Below the pieces are notes generated by a model, which saw nothing but the letters and a program-made list of their open reading frames with translations, was not told where the DNA came from and ran no database searches. Of a DNA stretch of 64,000 nucleotides, positions 23,690-35,662 are shown piece after piece; the stretch's first letter is position 1, and each line of letters starts with the position of its first letter. This DNA is from Plazaster borealis (lineage: Eukaryota; Echinodermata; Asteroidea; Forcipulatida; Labidiasteridae). The stretch spans positions 14,348,765 to 14,412,764 of the forward strand of contig CM037466.1 of the NCBI GenBank assembly GCA_021014325.1, given 5' to 3'. The translations under genes and the position numbers were made by a program.

Positions 23690-23850
23690 CATACTTAGTG
23701 CTTTCCCCGAGACTTGCAGAAAACAAAATTCTCTGGCATACTAACTAGGATGGGATTCAAACCCGGAACTCCCGCCATTCTAGAGCAGATGTCTTACCAC
23801 TAAACCACCGAGCATGCCCGGTCACAAGATGCTAGTTCGAATCCCGTAAT
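23690..23850 (-). repeat. SINE-2 copy, minus strand
   Basis: Minus strand shows the tRNA-like head (CTCGGTGGTTTAGTGGTAAG, CTGCTCTAGAATGG), a degraded B box and the start of the body (AAGTCTCGGGGAAAGCAC). A second copy follows within 100 bp. Confidence 0.6.
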
Positions 23851-23934
23851 GAGCAGTGGGTACTGCAACAATTTCAATAGTTGTAATATTTGCATCAGGG
23901 ATAAAGAATTTTATTTGTGTTTTACCCAAAACCG

Positions 23935-24050
23935 TTGTGTGTCAAGCACTGTATACTCAGTACGTTCCCTGATTCCTGTGGAAAACAAATCCACAGGCGT
24001 ACTACTCTGGTGGGATTCGAACCCACAACCCCCACCAAACCCCTTAAAAT
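23935..24050 (-). repeat. SINE-2 copy, partial, minus strand
   Basis: Contains the B-box region GTGGGTTCGAATCCCACC (minus strand) and the body word TGAGTATACAGTGCTTG, but lacks the A-box part of the head. It is in the same orientation as the copy at 23690, suggesting a local duplication or two independent insertions. Confidence 0.55.
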
Positions 24051-24119
24051 TCCTGCTCTTGACTTAGTCCAATTTCATTGTTCAAAGTCAAAAATATTGT
24101 TTAGTTAAAAGAGGTTGCC

Positions 24120-26160
24120 AGCCAAATAAAGGTATTTTCTCTCAATGGTCACAATGAGTTTTGATTTATGAATTTCAGAAACACTTTGAGATAATCGGCT
24201 ATACGCTCCCCTTTATTTGTAGAAGTAACAACTGCATCACTTGAATATTTCGTTTCGCAGCTCAAAAAAATTGTAATGGATAAGAGAGTCTCCCAGGACA
24301 GACATTGAATCGATCTCTGCTTCATTTGAAATTCTTATAGAGCTACCCCTGATGAATATTTAGAGATTCTCCCCCCTAGATTTTCCGGGTGTATTGGAGC
24401 AAATTATAATAGATGTCATGAATGACAAATATTTTGTTTTGTTGAAATGGGTGATCGCGCTCAGTACCCGGAAGACACCTCATCGTGCTGGTTAAGCCAA
24501 CTCACTGCTACTAAGCCCTTGAATGAGGCTGATCGATAGCAAGACGGGGGAGAACAAAAACAAAACCAACATGCAGAGTTGGGTTAATACTTTTTCAGGT
24601 CAGGAGTAACATTGTGTCACCACATCAGGCGTGATGAGCAATGCTCCAATCAATAAATTACCCAGTTGTTTTTTTCCCGTCCGTCTTTTTTTTCCTTTTC
24701 GTCTTGGTTTTGTTTCAATGTTTATTAACCGTACATTTCAGGACCCTTAGGCTTATGCAGCATTAATGGTTCAACAAGCCCTCCGGATAGATAGAGGGAA
24801 CCATGGTGCAGAATGACTAATTTGTCGATTTCCAAGTCAGCCTCTGAGGGTAGAGGGGAGAAAGAAAAAAAAAAGAGGAAAATCTTGCTTTGCATATTGC
24901 CCAGACTCCTCAGATGTTTCTTGTGGGAAGGTTGGATGCGAAGCTTCAGTTTATACATTCCGTCATCTCGATAGCTGTGAAGACTCTCCGCTGAGGTGTT
25001 CTGGTATGTACTGAGGCTGTCTCAACGGGACGGCTAGGGGGACGGGCTATCCTCTTGTCCAATCTATTTGAAGTGGCGGGACCGACGTGACTTTGTGATC
25101 TTTCAAAGTTCCAAAGGGAAACGGCATGCTCTGGCTTGTTTTTGGAATAAACAATTATCCCGGCGATGTTTTGGCTGTCTTTGAGGAGGAGGAGGAGATG
25201 TGCTTGTCGTGGAGCTTGAGGTGTAGTCGATGGACATGAAGGTTCACTCTGGGAGGAAGTAGCTACAATTTATTCGGTAACTTCTTTAAGAGGCAACATT
25301 CTGTGACTTTTGTTTCGGAGACGGCTTCAGATTATTATGAGGCTTCAGTGCAAAGTGCAGGTGAACTTCAGACTGGAAATCCAGACTTAACTTTGACGAT
25401 GAAGGAACATGGAGTAAGCAGTATTAGCGGAGCAGTAGCGCATAGTGCAGAGGAGTGAAAGTACTTTCCGTGTGTTAAGATCGCCAGAGCATCTCTTATT
25501 CCAAAGATGACAGTTGAGATAAATCAGCACTTCTGCTGGCTTGCAAAATCACAGCATTGATTAGAAACTAATCAGTGTTGTAACAGTATCTTGTTGTAGC
25601 CTTCAAGGAAGATCAAGTCCATTGACAGATCTGAGTGGATGGAGAGAGAAAACAATGGGGCCAGCAATGAGTGTTGGTAGAAGTTAATGGTGGCAAGAGT
25701 TCCAGTTTTGTTGTGAGCCGGAATTTTCCTGAAGTGGTGTCAGACAAGACTCTGGAATTTCAGAACTACTTGGATACAACACTCTTAAAGATTGTTTCCA
25801 CCTTGTGTGGAATACTCCAGCTTTCAATATTGTTCTTCTTTAGCTATGGATTTTTCTTGGGCCAGTGCTCTTATGTGTACTCCAAAGAAAAAAGCAAGGT
25901 AGATCTATTTTTGTTATTCTTGCCAAGTGTAGTGGTGAGTGTTTAATTTTGATAAATGTTTGTTATTAGGTTGATTCATTAAGCTCCGCCCGCCAATAGC
26001 AACTGTTTATCAACATCGCACATTACGGTAGTGCAAGCATGCACTTAACTTGTCTCGCACCATGCACGAAATACATAATGCAGCCATCCTGATGGCGGAA
26101 ATTTTAACATTTTGTTATGGGATTTTAATGTCAAGTAATAAACCACAAGGGAAACTGACT
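24120..26160. other. No gene recognised; single-copy DNA
   Basis: Almost free of identified repeats. One + strand open frame at 25671-25946 would encode a hydrophobic stretch, but it has no splice context or family resemblance. The block 25000-25900 is less AT-rich than its surroundings and could hold regulatory DNA or a UTR exon; nothing in the sequence proves this. Confidence 0.4.
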
Positions 26161-26164
26161 GGGT

Positions 26165-26285
26165 AAAACTTTAAAATAATTTTGGGTTGAAAAAAAAAAA
26201 AAAAAATTAACTAGAGTGGGACTTGAACCTGCCACCTCCGGATTAATGTGCCGGCGCTCTATCAAAGGGATTTTAGTTTGGCGGA
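26165..26285 (-). repeat. tRNA-derived SINE (SINE-3), minus strand
   Basis: A poly(A) run of about 17 on the plus strand precedes TTAACTAGAGTGGGACTTGA. Read in reverse this gives a tRNA-like 3' part with a GGTTCAAGTCCC B box and CCGGCACATTAATCCGGAGG in the anticodon-arm region. It shares this arrangement with 28840-28925. Confidence 0.5.
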
Positions 26286-27160
26286 CTTTTGTCTTTCTTT
26301 TGTATGTGCATTCACAGTTGTGATTGGTCAATTCAGCGAAGGGCGGAGCTTAATCGATGGTCTAAATTGTTTGATGAGCTTGTTAGAATGCAAGGGTCTT
26401 GTAATCTTGAAGCTGTGGTTCGAATCCTTGTCATTTCATTTGACAATGCTTGAAGTATAGTCTTGTCATTTAGGTACCGAACCACAAACGCTTTGAAATG
26501 AAATATTCTTTATTACAAACATTGAAGTATGTATATATAAGTATATGTATTCAAGAACCGAGCAAAGCATTCTTTGTAAGAGGTTGAGATTTTGCAGGCC
26601 GGGGATTTGCCTAAAGGTAGATTACATCATTCGCAGATATGAACAAAATGTACTCCCAAGTTACTACAAAATAACTTACTTGACTGAAAGTACATAGTAT
26701 TCCCAAGTATCCAGTGAAATCATTTCGCCAGGTGTTGTCTCATTTTTTTTTTAAATGAGAAACTCTTTATCATTTTGAAGCGATGGTTAGCAAATTTTAT
26801 ACAAGATCTGACCGAACTGGTCCTTTGGTGTTGTTCATTCATCATTTGTAGGATAGAAACTGAAATCCCTTGATATAATTTAAAGGCTGTGGAGAAGGTA
26901 TTTATCTTTTAAAAAAATCAAACTCAAGAAATTAGTGATGAAAGCACTTTCCATGGAAGCTACCAAAAAAATTACTACAGAAATTACTATTTTTTGTTGT
27001 TGTAAATTTATTAATTGGAGGTGTAAATAACGCATTCAAGAAACAATATGACTTTCATTTGAACTGTCACACCTCTGACTGAAGCAATAGGGCTACTTTA
27101 TGCATATATAAATTTATGTGAATATTCAATCATTTGTCATGAATATTCAGTGTTGATCAA

Positions 27161-27176
27161 TTTGCATATATGCAAA
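27161..27176. promoter_or_regulatory. Perfect 16-bp octamer-like palindrome
   Basis: TTTGCATATATGCAAA is its own reverse complement and contains two back-to-back halves of the POU octamer word ATTTGCAT. Such paired half-sites can bind POU-domain dimers. It sits in an AT-rich stretch with several TGAATATTCA-like words. Function is inferred from the motif only. Confidence 0.25.
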
Positions 27177-27805
27177 GTAAGGTATGGGTTTTTGGATTGG
27201 CTAGAAAAGTTTTTCTCACTCAGCTATCAGGAGTGCAAGGTCGTTGTCAAATGCAGCCCAATTATCATTGGCAGGGCTCAAATTTCAAGAAAATCTTGCC
27301 TAGACCACAGGTGTTAAAACTCAGAACTTTTACTGGACCAGAAGTATTCTTACAAGACCTAAAACAGTTCTTTCTTTTTGCTTTGCATTTAGGATGAGGT
27401 TGAGAAATAAGAAGCTAGAGTATGCAGTGTTAAATATCTTAAAACCTGTTTAGTTGAGTTTTTGTGGTTACTGGCCCAATGCTAAAATGACCGGACTCTC
27501 TGGCCACTGATCCAGCGGGTACTTCAAGACCTGTTTGGTCCTGGATGAACTATCGTATTGTGTTTATAAAGGTTTTCATAGTATAAAAATAAGAGAATTA
27601 ACATTCAGAAAGAAAAACTTTTTTTTTTAGGATGTCTTAAAATTTCTCGGAGGATATAGCATTCTTTCCAATTGACTAGATTTCAAGAAATCACCTTACC
27701 AAACTTTCAAAATTGGCTGAATTCTAAATTGAATAATTTACCACTAGTCTGTGAGAAATTTTGTAGAAATGTACTTGAAGGACCGAGTTCAACAGTGTTT
27801 CAGTG

Positions 27806-28174
27806 TTAAAGGAACATTACAGAATTGGTTTTTGCTCACAAAACAGTGTAAGCACTTTATATAATCCACCATATACATAAACTGACAAACCTGTAGAAGT
27901 TTGAGATCGATCGACCATCTGGGTCACGAGAAAATAGTAAAAAACCGATTACACATTTGCATGTGTTATACAATGCATGAATAAAACGCTCATGAGCGAT
28001 AAACTCCAATCGGAAATTAGTTTTAATTATTTATTTCTCGTCAAATATGGCATTTCAGACAGAAATAGTTCTAGGGATGTTTTCTACTATCATCATCATT
28101 AGACCGTGTAAGTTTTATGTAAATCTGTGATCTTAAAGAAAATTTTAATTACCAGTTCTGTAACGTTCCTTTAA
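27806..28174. repeat. TTAA MITE family E
   Basis: 369 bp with tips TTAAAGGAACATTACAG and TCTGTAACGTTCCTTTAA. Taking TTAA as the target site, the element ends AGGAAC and GTTCCT are exact inverses. The interior has CTGACAAACCTGTAGAAGTT, ATCGATCGACCATCTGGGTC and ACGAGAAAATAGTAAAAAAC. These words parallel the cores of families A, C and D. Confidence 0.8.
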
Positions 28175-28839
28175 GACTGATTAGAGAAAAGGAATTCCGT
28201 TCAGAAATAAAAGCCATTATCGTAGGATTAGTCTGAAATCACTGTGCATACATAAATACGCTCGCCAATAATATAAACAGATGCGTGTGTGTCATCAAAT
28301 TTAATGAGAAATTGTCCAACGTTGCTGTCTTCTTCGGTTTGAAGAAGTGAGCCCTCTTGTGTTCAAGACTTGGTAATACTCTCCTCATCAGTTGTCCTCT
28401 TGAAGGTGAATAAAATCATCAGATGAAGTTGCATCCACTGTGTTTCTGGTAGTGAGCCCTCTGTTGGTTTGCAGTCGGTTTATCGGAGCCTGTTAGATTT
28501 CTGTGATGATGAGATGGAATCTTGGTGTAGAGGGACGTCGACAAGAATACAGCTTTGTCAGTCTTGAAGGAAACATCTGAGAAATGTTTCAAATCTTTAA
28601 AACAAATCTTTTACAAAATGTATAGTATTATATGGTGGGCATTGAACATCCTTGTAGAATAAACATGTAAAATACTTTGATAATGAAATAGTTTGGCACT
28701 TTGAAGAAAATCTATCTTTGTGTCCTCATAATTTGTAAAAAATATTTAAAACAAATAACCTACCCCACTCCAAAATCTCAAAACCCGAAAAGAAAACAAA
28801 AAACAAGCTGTTATTTTCATCTTTGTTAATTATGATTTT

Positions 28840-28925
28840 GTTACGAAAATTAACTAGAGCGGGATTTGAACTGGCGATCTCCGGATTAACGTGCCAGCAC
28901 TCCACCAACTGAGCTATCTAGCCCT
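28840..28925 (-). repeat. tRNA-derived SINE (SINE-3) head, minus strand
   Basis: Minus strand reads GGGCTAGATAGCTCAGTTGG (A box TAGCTCAGTTGG), then GTGCTGGCACGTTAATCCGG, then CCAGTTCAAATCCCGCTC (B box). It looks tRNA-like, but the acceptor ends do not pair properly and the anticodon stem is imperfect, so a pseudo-tRNA or SINE head is more likely than a functional tRNA gene. Confidence 0.55.
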
Positions 28926-29826
28926 AATGTTGGCTGTCCCCCATTTTGTCAATATCGTTGCGCGGGGTGCTTTTTTTAAATCATATTAATGTTTAATTAC
29001 TATGCATACGCTGACTCTTTCAACTGTGGTAAGCCTGTAACTCAAGATGCTGTTAATCACATTATTATGTGGGTATAATCCCATAGCTACATGCCATTAA
29101 TCTTTAAGACTTCTCATGTGATTACAGTCTGCTGGGAAATCAGCTTTTATATCACATCTTCCCAAAGTCAAGTAACCAAATCTCACTAGTTGCGTATTAA
29201 GCCAAGGGTTCTCCCCATGCACAAGCTAGTGTATCGAGCCGATACGCGTGATGTGTTTGCCGATACGCGCAAATTTCGGCCGATATGTAAACAGAAAAAA
29301 CCCCACTTTGTTTTCTTTTTTTCTTCTTTTTTCCCTTCTCAAAAATCATCAAGACAAAACCATTTTCACATTAGGGCTTTTAAAACCAAGATAAACACCA
29401 AGTAGAAAACACTGAGCTGCCATCTCAAGTCAGATTGTTAGACACTTATTCAATCATTTAGGAAGCACTTAAAGACACACTTATTTTCAACTTTGTAGTA
29501 TTCTTGTTTTTTGTTTTGTGCTTGTTGTAGCACTGTGATCTATGTGAAATAGCAATTTCTAAGGTCCTGTTATTATTATTTATTATTATAAGAAAATGGG
29601 ATGCATTGAAGAAAGTGTTCAAACTTGTTGTGTTTTGTCTTGTCATGTCGTATTTACATCAAGGAACATCTGCTATAGGAATGTCACCTAAGAGTTCTCT
29701 CTCTGGTTGAACCCTGGGGATCGGACTGAGCCAGGTGTCTGCTTTGCGGGAAGACAGGGGAAATTGTTTTGTCGTGTTTCACCTGAGGAGCTTTGGTTTA
29801 TGCTTTAAATTTTTATCTTAAAGACA

Positions 29827-30196
29827 TTAAAGGTATTATACAGGATTGGTAGAGCTGATAAAATAGTTGCAGACAGTGCTAATGTTTTGTGTGATCAACC
29901 ATACACATGAAATAGCAAACCTGTGAAATCTTGGGCTTCCGTTGTGTGAGTCAGGAGAAAATAGTGAAAAACCACGCATATTTTTGTACACACATTGTCC
30001 TTATATTTGGTTGTAACAACCGAAATCATTTGTTTTGTTTAGGTTTTCAGATACAGTTTTCTCGAATATGACTTCATTTCAGAGGGAAATATTTTACAGA
30101 AAAAATTGTTCTATTATGAACTTCATAATCAGTAAGCTTTCAGACTAAAATTAAACAATGATGTTTTTATCCTTACCAATCCTGTATAATACCTTG
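29827..30196 (+). repeat. TTAA MITE family C, copy 1
   Basis: Left tip TTAAAGGTATTATACAGGAT, right tip ACCAATCCTGTATAATACCT; about 370 bp. Interior: GTGTGATCAACCATACACAT, GAGTCAGGAGAAAATAGTGA and TTTTCAGATACAGTTTTCTC. Further copies are at 54415 and 63330. Confidence 0.8.
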
Positions 30197-30199
30197 AAC

Positions 30200-31470
30200 A
30201 AAATTAGACAGGGTATGGTGCTCTGCAGCTGAACTCAAACGCTATGGTTTTGAAAACCAACATCAATTGACATGTTTTAGTCTTCAACATTTAAAATAAA
30301 TTTACAGCACTTTTAGAGCGTTCATCTCCAAGGAGAGGGAACGAATGAAAATGAAGGATGATAAAATATTGATCAATATCCAAACCAGGGTCAGAATTTT
30401 TTTTAAATGATAATAATGAGAGGTGCCTTGATCTAGTTGGGCCGGTTATTTATGCTCTACATAAACCTGGTATTCTTGTTGTCTCAGACAACAAGCCCAT
30501 TCCCACCAAGTTTAACAGCTGGTTTATGGCTTGACTACTAATGGGGAACTGCCGGCCTGAGGTGAGAACATTAATTTCTTGATGACCCAGATTGGGGGGG
30601 GGGGGGGGTTGCTGTCTTGAGGTGAAGAAAAAAAACATTCCAGGTGAACTTTCAAAAAAGATGACAAAGGTGAACTTTTGATTACTGCTTGCAAGCACAA
30701 TTCGCTGTCATAAATTGGAAGATTTGACTAATTTTTACAGGAAGGACTTCTCTTTGTTCTCCCATTGTTGTTGTTGTTTTGTTTTTAAAGTGATGTCCCT
30801 ATTGGTTGTGTTCACAAGATCGAACCTAAGACGCTCTCGTTCTGTCACACCACCCGGATGGACTCCTGGCATTAAAGTCCTCTTTCGTTAGCTTGTACGA
30901 AGGAAAACATCGGCCGGATTATAGTTTTGTATATTTCAATGATGTGGTATAGATTTGAACGCTCAAGGGCCGGCTCACTAATTGCCCACAAGATGCACTA
31001 CATCGGTATGCAACCTTCACCTGATGGATGAGAGGACTGACTAAATAAAAAATATATAAAAAAACTCAAACGATTATTTCTGCGGTCTTCCCTGGAGAAG
31101 GAAGGATGGCGTTCTCTTTTTCCTCAGATTGTGCTGACCCGAGACAGATGAGCAAGACAGTTGGATGCATTTTTGATTTAAGAGTATTGATTTGAATAAG
31201 GCTGATGTGTAGAGTTTGAAAGCAGCCCTGAGGCGTGCTGGAATGGCCTTTTGCGAAGGTACTTTTTTTTCCGTTGGAAACCGTGCACGTACATTGCGAG
31301 TCTGTGGGTTTTTTTATTGAGGAAATCAGGAGAGAGTACATGTACAAGGGGGAAAATTGCTTCAGAGTTGGGTCATATTCTTTGTGAAAAAAAAAGCGAA
31401 AGAAGATTTGTGTTTACTGTTTGAGCATGCTCTTCAGTATTTTAAATCATTCCAAGTAGGGGGTCTTGTA
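30200..31470. other. No gene found
   Basis: Non-coding sequence with a poly(G) run at about 30595-30608 and no recognisable repeats or exons. The open frames on the minus strand have no domain. Confidence 0.4.
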
Positions 31471-31479
31471 TTTGATAAA

Positions 31480-31570
31480 CTTAGTCTTCTCCTGAAGACG
31501 ACTAGAGTAAGCTGGTCGAAATGTTGAGAACAGACCAACCGTCTCTTTTAAGAGCCAACGGTCCTTCCAG
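31480..31570 (+). mobile_element. Penelope-like terminal fragment with hairpin motif
   Basis: Plus strand: CTGAAGAC, GACTAG, loop AGTAAG, CTGGTC, then GAAATGTTGAGA. It is the same arrangement as at 17026 but in the opposite orientation, with one G-U pair in the stem. No coding part is visible. Confidence 0.4.
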
Positions 31571-31849
31571 TAGAAAATGTTTTATATGGTTGTACCAGCA
31601 GAAATTTTAAGAAATATTTAATCTTACCATGCAAAGCCTGCCAACATATTTAAACTAGGCGCGTTTTGCAAAGGGCACTTCTTTTGGGAAATCTTAAAGT
31701 CTATGGGGAACTTTGGACGGGGCACCAAGGCCAAGACCAGGGGCAACAGAGGCCATTGCCTCCATGGCCTCCATGTTAACCTCCATGGCCTCCATGTTAT
31801 TCCAGGCCTGTTACTGATGATTTTGGTGTGTGTGGGTGTGAGGGTAAAG

Positions 31850-31881
31850 AAAGAAGAAGAAGAAGAAGAAGAAGAAGAAGA
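31850..31881. repeat. (GAA)n microsatellite
   Basis: About ten GAA units. It produces glutamate or serine runs in the overlapping open frames at 31624-32016. Upstream at about 31755-31800 the word CCATGGCCTCCATG is repeated three times in tandem. Confidence 0.9.
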
Positions 31882-32194
31882 CTTCTTGAGATTCAATTTT
31901 AGTTGTTCATTCATGTCATGTACATGCAGACAAATCAGAGAAATAGAAAGTAGAAGAATTGGCTGAATGTAAACCCCAGTCTGCTTTATAGTGAATCGTA
32001 TTCCCCCTTTTCCCAAAATAGATCACTGTAGCCATTAATCAATTGCACATTCGAAAAAACAGGTGTTTTATTTATATGCAGTTAATGGTATTTACTTGAA
32101 ATAGGGCTGGGAACGGTTGGGAGGTAATAAACGATTTTGAAAATCTTCTTTGTCACCTTTTAAATATAAATAGATCCAGTCTTTGATCTCATAA

Positions 32195-32435
32195 TGGGGG
32201 GATGAGGTGAGCTTTAGTGGTATCTTACCCTGCCATTCACCTCTGTGGACCCCCAATCAGAATCATATGGATTGGGTTTTCAGTCCCTACCTGATTTTGC
32301 GTGGGTTTTCCCTATTTGGGGTTTTCCTCCCACATATATAAAATTGACATTTCTTCACCAGCTTCTCGTCTCAGGTTTCTTCCAGGCCCAGGGGTCACAG
32401 TGGTTTCTTTACCAGGAAGTTTGAAATAAATAAAT
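32195..32435 (+). repeat. SINE-4 copy with AAATAAATA tail
   Basis: Shares with 35385-35662 and 47525-48015 an ordered body: TGGGTTTTCCCT, GGGGTTTTCCTCCCACAT, ACATTTCTTCACC, CAGGGGTCACAGTGG, and an AAATAAATAAATA tail. The head should be tRNA-like (clearest at 35385) but is eroded here. Confidence 0.5.
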
Positions 32436-34164
32436 ACAATTGTAGATCCAGAGACTCATTTTGCCGAGTTGGTGGGGTGGGAGGGGGCATTGATCTAGTT
32501 GTTAAGACTAGTGGTGGGTGTTGCAAGCATTCATTTCGGTTGGGGGGGCACCTTTCCTCAACCCCTTGCATTCATCATTTTCTAAATAGGATCTAGTTTT
32601 CTGTTGGGTAAAATTTTTTTAAATTTGTTGCCCTCTCTCTTTTTCTCCCTCTCTCTCTCTCGTATGCAACAACGAATCAAATGTCGAGGTCCATGTCCAA
32701 CAACCACCGTGTCACAATCGGGTCACAGCTGGCAAGACAAACAAAGCCACCTTAACCTAATTTCAACTTAACAAATTCAACACGGTCATATGAAGTTATT
32801 AGAAACATTGCACACGGTTCGGTCTTAAGCTAAATTATTTTTGTGTTCGTAAATTGCATTCGATTAGTGAAAGGATGGATTAAGCTAAATCTCAGTCACC
32901 TAAAACTTTTTTTAAAGTCGTCTTTGAGAACTTAACAAACTTCTCGAAGACGAAGTAGTTTTCGATAGCAAAAACAAACAAGTTGCATCAACATTGGCGT
33001 CTAGATGAGTAAACATACAAAAGGTTGTGTATATATCTATAACTCTCTCATTGTCAAATTCAACTAAAAATAGAAGAATCGACACAAACAAGTCAAGCTT
33101 CCCCTTCACTGAGCATGTTTGCAACAATGCGTGTCTCCCATTGTCATTATGAGCTACATCGGTAAATTTACAGATGGATGACACCCATTACTTGTCATTG
33201 TACTGAAGGCATATGCATCCAGACATGGGTGGCAAAATCTATAGCTCCGGTAGCCTTTGACGTCATCCGTGCCCTATACGATGTTGTCAACATCTTTTGT
33301 TGTCTTGAATTATGAAACATGTTTCTGAAATTAGTTTTTTTTTTCTTTTTCCCCCCGTTATAGGGCATATGTCAGCAGTCTACCTTGTGCGATAACAGAT
33401 ATGACTTTATTGGATTTGTTTTGAAAAATTATTTCTGGTCGGTGTTTTTGTGAGTAAATAAGAATGAAATTAGCCTTGAAACAGTCTCTTAAGACCTTCA
33501 GAAAAGAGAGATGACGTGGTTGGAGTCTCTGGCGGCCCTGTGCAGTCAAAGGCATTAATGCCTGATCTGCAGCCATTGGACTTGTATTGTATGACCAGAA
33601 ATATAGAACTGCTTGAGGGAAGACTATAAAGGAGAATGGAAAAAAAATCACCAGCCACTTGATCATTTCTATTGTTCCATATTATTTATCTTATCATTTA
33701 AAAAACCTAAAAAAACTAAACCTGGACATACAAATATTTCTAAATTCGTAAAAAAAAACAATAAAAAAAACCTGGACTTAAAAATATTTCTAAATTCGCA
33801 AACAAAATAAAAATGTTTTTGCTTGATTGTGAGTAACACAACAGGATTCTAAAATATATTTTAATGAAGGTGTCACTGGAAATCTGACATAAATAAAACA
33901 AGATGCAGAAGTTATCAACACGTTTTCTATTTATTCACATTTATTTCCCATGGTATGCCCAAACAGTTAAATTGGGGGCCCAGCATATACAATATCTCAT
34001 TCCCTATACTTGCATAATTTGCCATTCTCTTGAAACAGTAACAAAATATGCCCTAATACTTCAAGGGTAGAGCTGCTTCCTTGGCAACCTTAAAATCAGT
34101 AATTTTGAGCTGGGAACAAATTACAAAAAGAAATTGGCACATAAATGATCGCGTACCGGTACAC

Positions 34165-34382
34165 TGCCAAAACTGGGGTGTTAAATTGACACCATGGGTT
34201 TTGTCACATTATCGAAGTGAGAATCAAAATTAACCTTTTAGGGTGTTAAAATAACACCAATGTAATTGTTTTTGCAGAAATTAGTGTTATTTTAACACCC
34301 CATGGTGTTAATTTTGATTCTTTCTTCAGTTTCTATATGTGACAACACCCATGGTGTCAATTTTAACACCCGAGTTTTTAGA
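34165..34382. repeat. Long foldback (palindromic) MITE
   Basis: Two arms of about 95 nt (34165-34262 and 34283-34380) are near-perfect reverse complements, separated by a spacer of about 20-25 nt. Matching arm words include GGGTGTTAAAATAACAC with its mirror GTGTTATTTTAACACCC, and GACACCATGGGTTTTGTCAC with GTGACAACACCCATGGTGTC. A transcript would form one long hairpin. No coding capacity. Confidence 0.8.
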
Positions 34383-34384
34383 TC

Positions 34385-34822
34385 GGTTCAGTTCAGTTCT
34401 TTTGTATTTTGTTCACACCAGGCAAATTATACAATGGATATAAGCAAACATACGGTAACCTTCTAAAAAGGTTAGATGGCAAGATCGCAATAACAATAAA
34501 TAAAGTAATAATAAACAGAAATATGAGGCAGACAATTTTATATGCATGTGAAAGTAGTTACTAACATTTGACATTTTGTGGTTTATGATAAACTCTTTTT
34601 TAAACGATTAGATTAACTTTTCAATCTTACTGTTTGTAGAAATGAATTCCTCTTCTGTGCGACATTTAATTATTACCGACCAAAGATTGTCCACTTTCAG
34701 AATGCCGGTATAACGAATTTCATTTTTTTCATCTCTCCTAATTTTAAGTACTTTAAGAACCCAGTGGACCAAAGGAATCAAATGATCGTGCGTGGGAGTC
34801 CGGCCCCCGGTCACCAACAATG
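34385..34822 (-). mobile_element. Possible LINE 3' end, minus strand
   Basis: Read on the minus strand, an open frame of about 70 codons is followed by an AT-rich non-coding stretch and then ACAAAAGAACTGAACTGAAC, a short pentamer-like tail. This resembles a non-LTR retrotransposon 3' end. The translated part shows no reverse transcriptase motif that I can confirm. Confidence 0.22.
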
Positions 34823-35384
34823 GGAAAAACTAATTTACCATGGGCAAAAGGAAAAGTATGGAGAGTCAGTAATCAGACTTGGGGGAAGAATACAGGTTCT
34901 CCGAGATTAAGTCAAAGTCATTAATGTTGTTCTCTGGTGCCCTATCTAGTCCCCTTTCAACTTGAGGGGAACAGAGGACATAAAGATCGCAATTGAAGAA
35001 GTTCTCTTTTGATCGGCTGAATGGTCCACTCCCTCGTTGCAAGTTCACGTGCCCCTAAAAAACAAAATCCTATTCAGCCTCAATTTTTGTCTCTAGGGAC
35101 TCCTGCAAAATTTCCTGACTTAATGAATTATAATTTAGTTTATTTTGTTGGCGAAAATGCAGTAGAAGCTATCAGAGATAAGATACATCAACTTAAAGTT
35201 CATATTTACGGCTTTAACTTAATTCTTGTTTTGAATAAATTCTCTGTTAATTAGATGAATAATTTCCCAACGTATAATTGTCCACAATAATAAGTAATCA
35301 TAACTGATTCAGTAATTAAATGTATTTCCATATAATTATTCAAAGGTTTCTAAGTCCCATTGAAAACAAACATCTGAAAGTAAG

Positions 35385-35615
35385 GGCGGTTGGGTTGACG
35401 CACAGGTTTCTTTCCTCGCCTTCCATCTCTTTGACCCCGGTTCGAATCCTGTCGGGGGTACTGATTCGGTTTTCCCTGGAGTAATTCTCTGGCGTTTTTC
35501 CTCTCATCTAAAACCGAAACTTCCTTCCTTGTCTTCTCTTCATGGGGCTCTTGACTAAGTGATTAAGTTTGCTTTCTCTGAAGCCTTGGCTTCACAACCA
35601 GAATAAATAAATAAC

Positions 35616-35662
<47 letters not shown>
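35385..35662 (+). repeat. SINE-4 copy with tRNA-like head and (AAAT)n tail
   Basis: Head contains CCGGTTCGAATCCTGTCGGG (B box). The body reads TTTTCCCTGGAGTAATTCTC, GGCGTTTTTCCTCTCATCTA and GGGGCTCTTGACTAAGTGAT, then CACAACCAGAATAAATAAAT. The tail extends to about fifteen AAAT units. The pure tail suggests it is younger than the copies at 32195 and 47525. Confidence 0.65.

Noticed and set aside
25671..25946. Plus-strand frame with a hydrophobic stretch suggesting a membrane segment
   Set aside because: Hydrophobic runs are expected from T-rich sequence; no acceptor, no family resemblance.
28840..28925. Possible functional tRNA gene on the minus strand
   Set aside because: A and B boxes are present, but the acceptor ends do not pair and the same sequence is embedded in a SINE elsewhere.
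31624..32016. 130-codon minus-strand frame with a serine run
   Set aside because: The serine run comes from the (GAA)n microsatellite and a nearby CCATGG tandem repeat; no domain or splice context.
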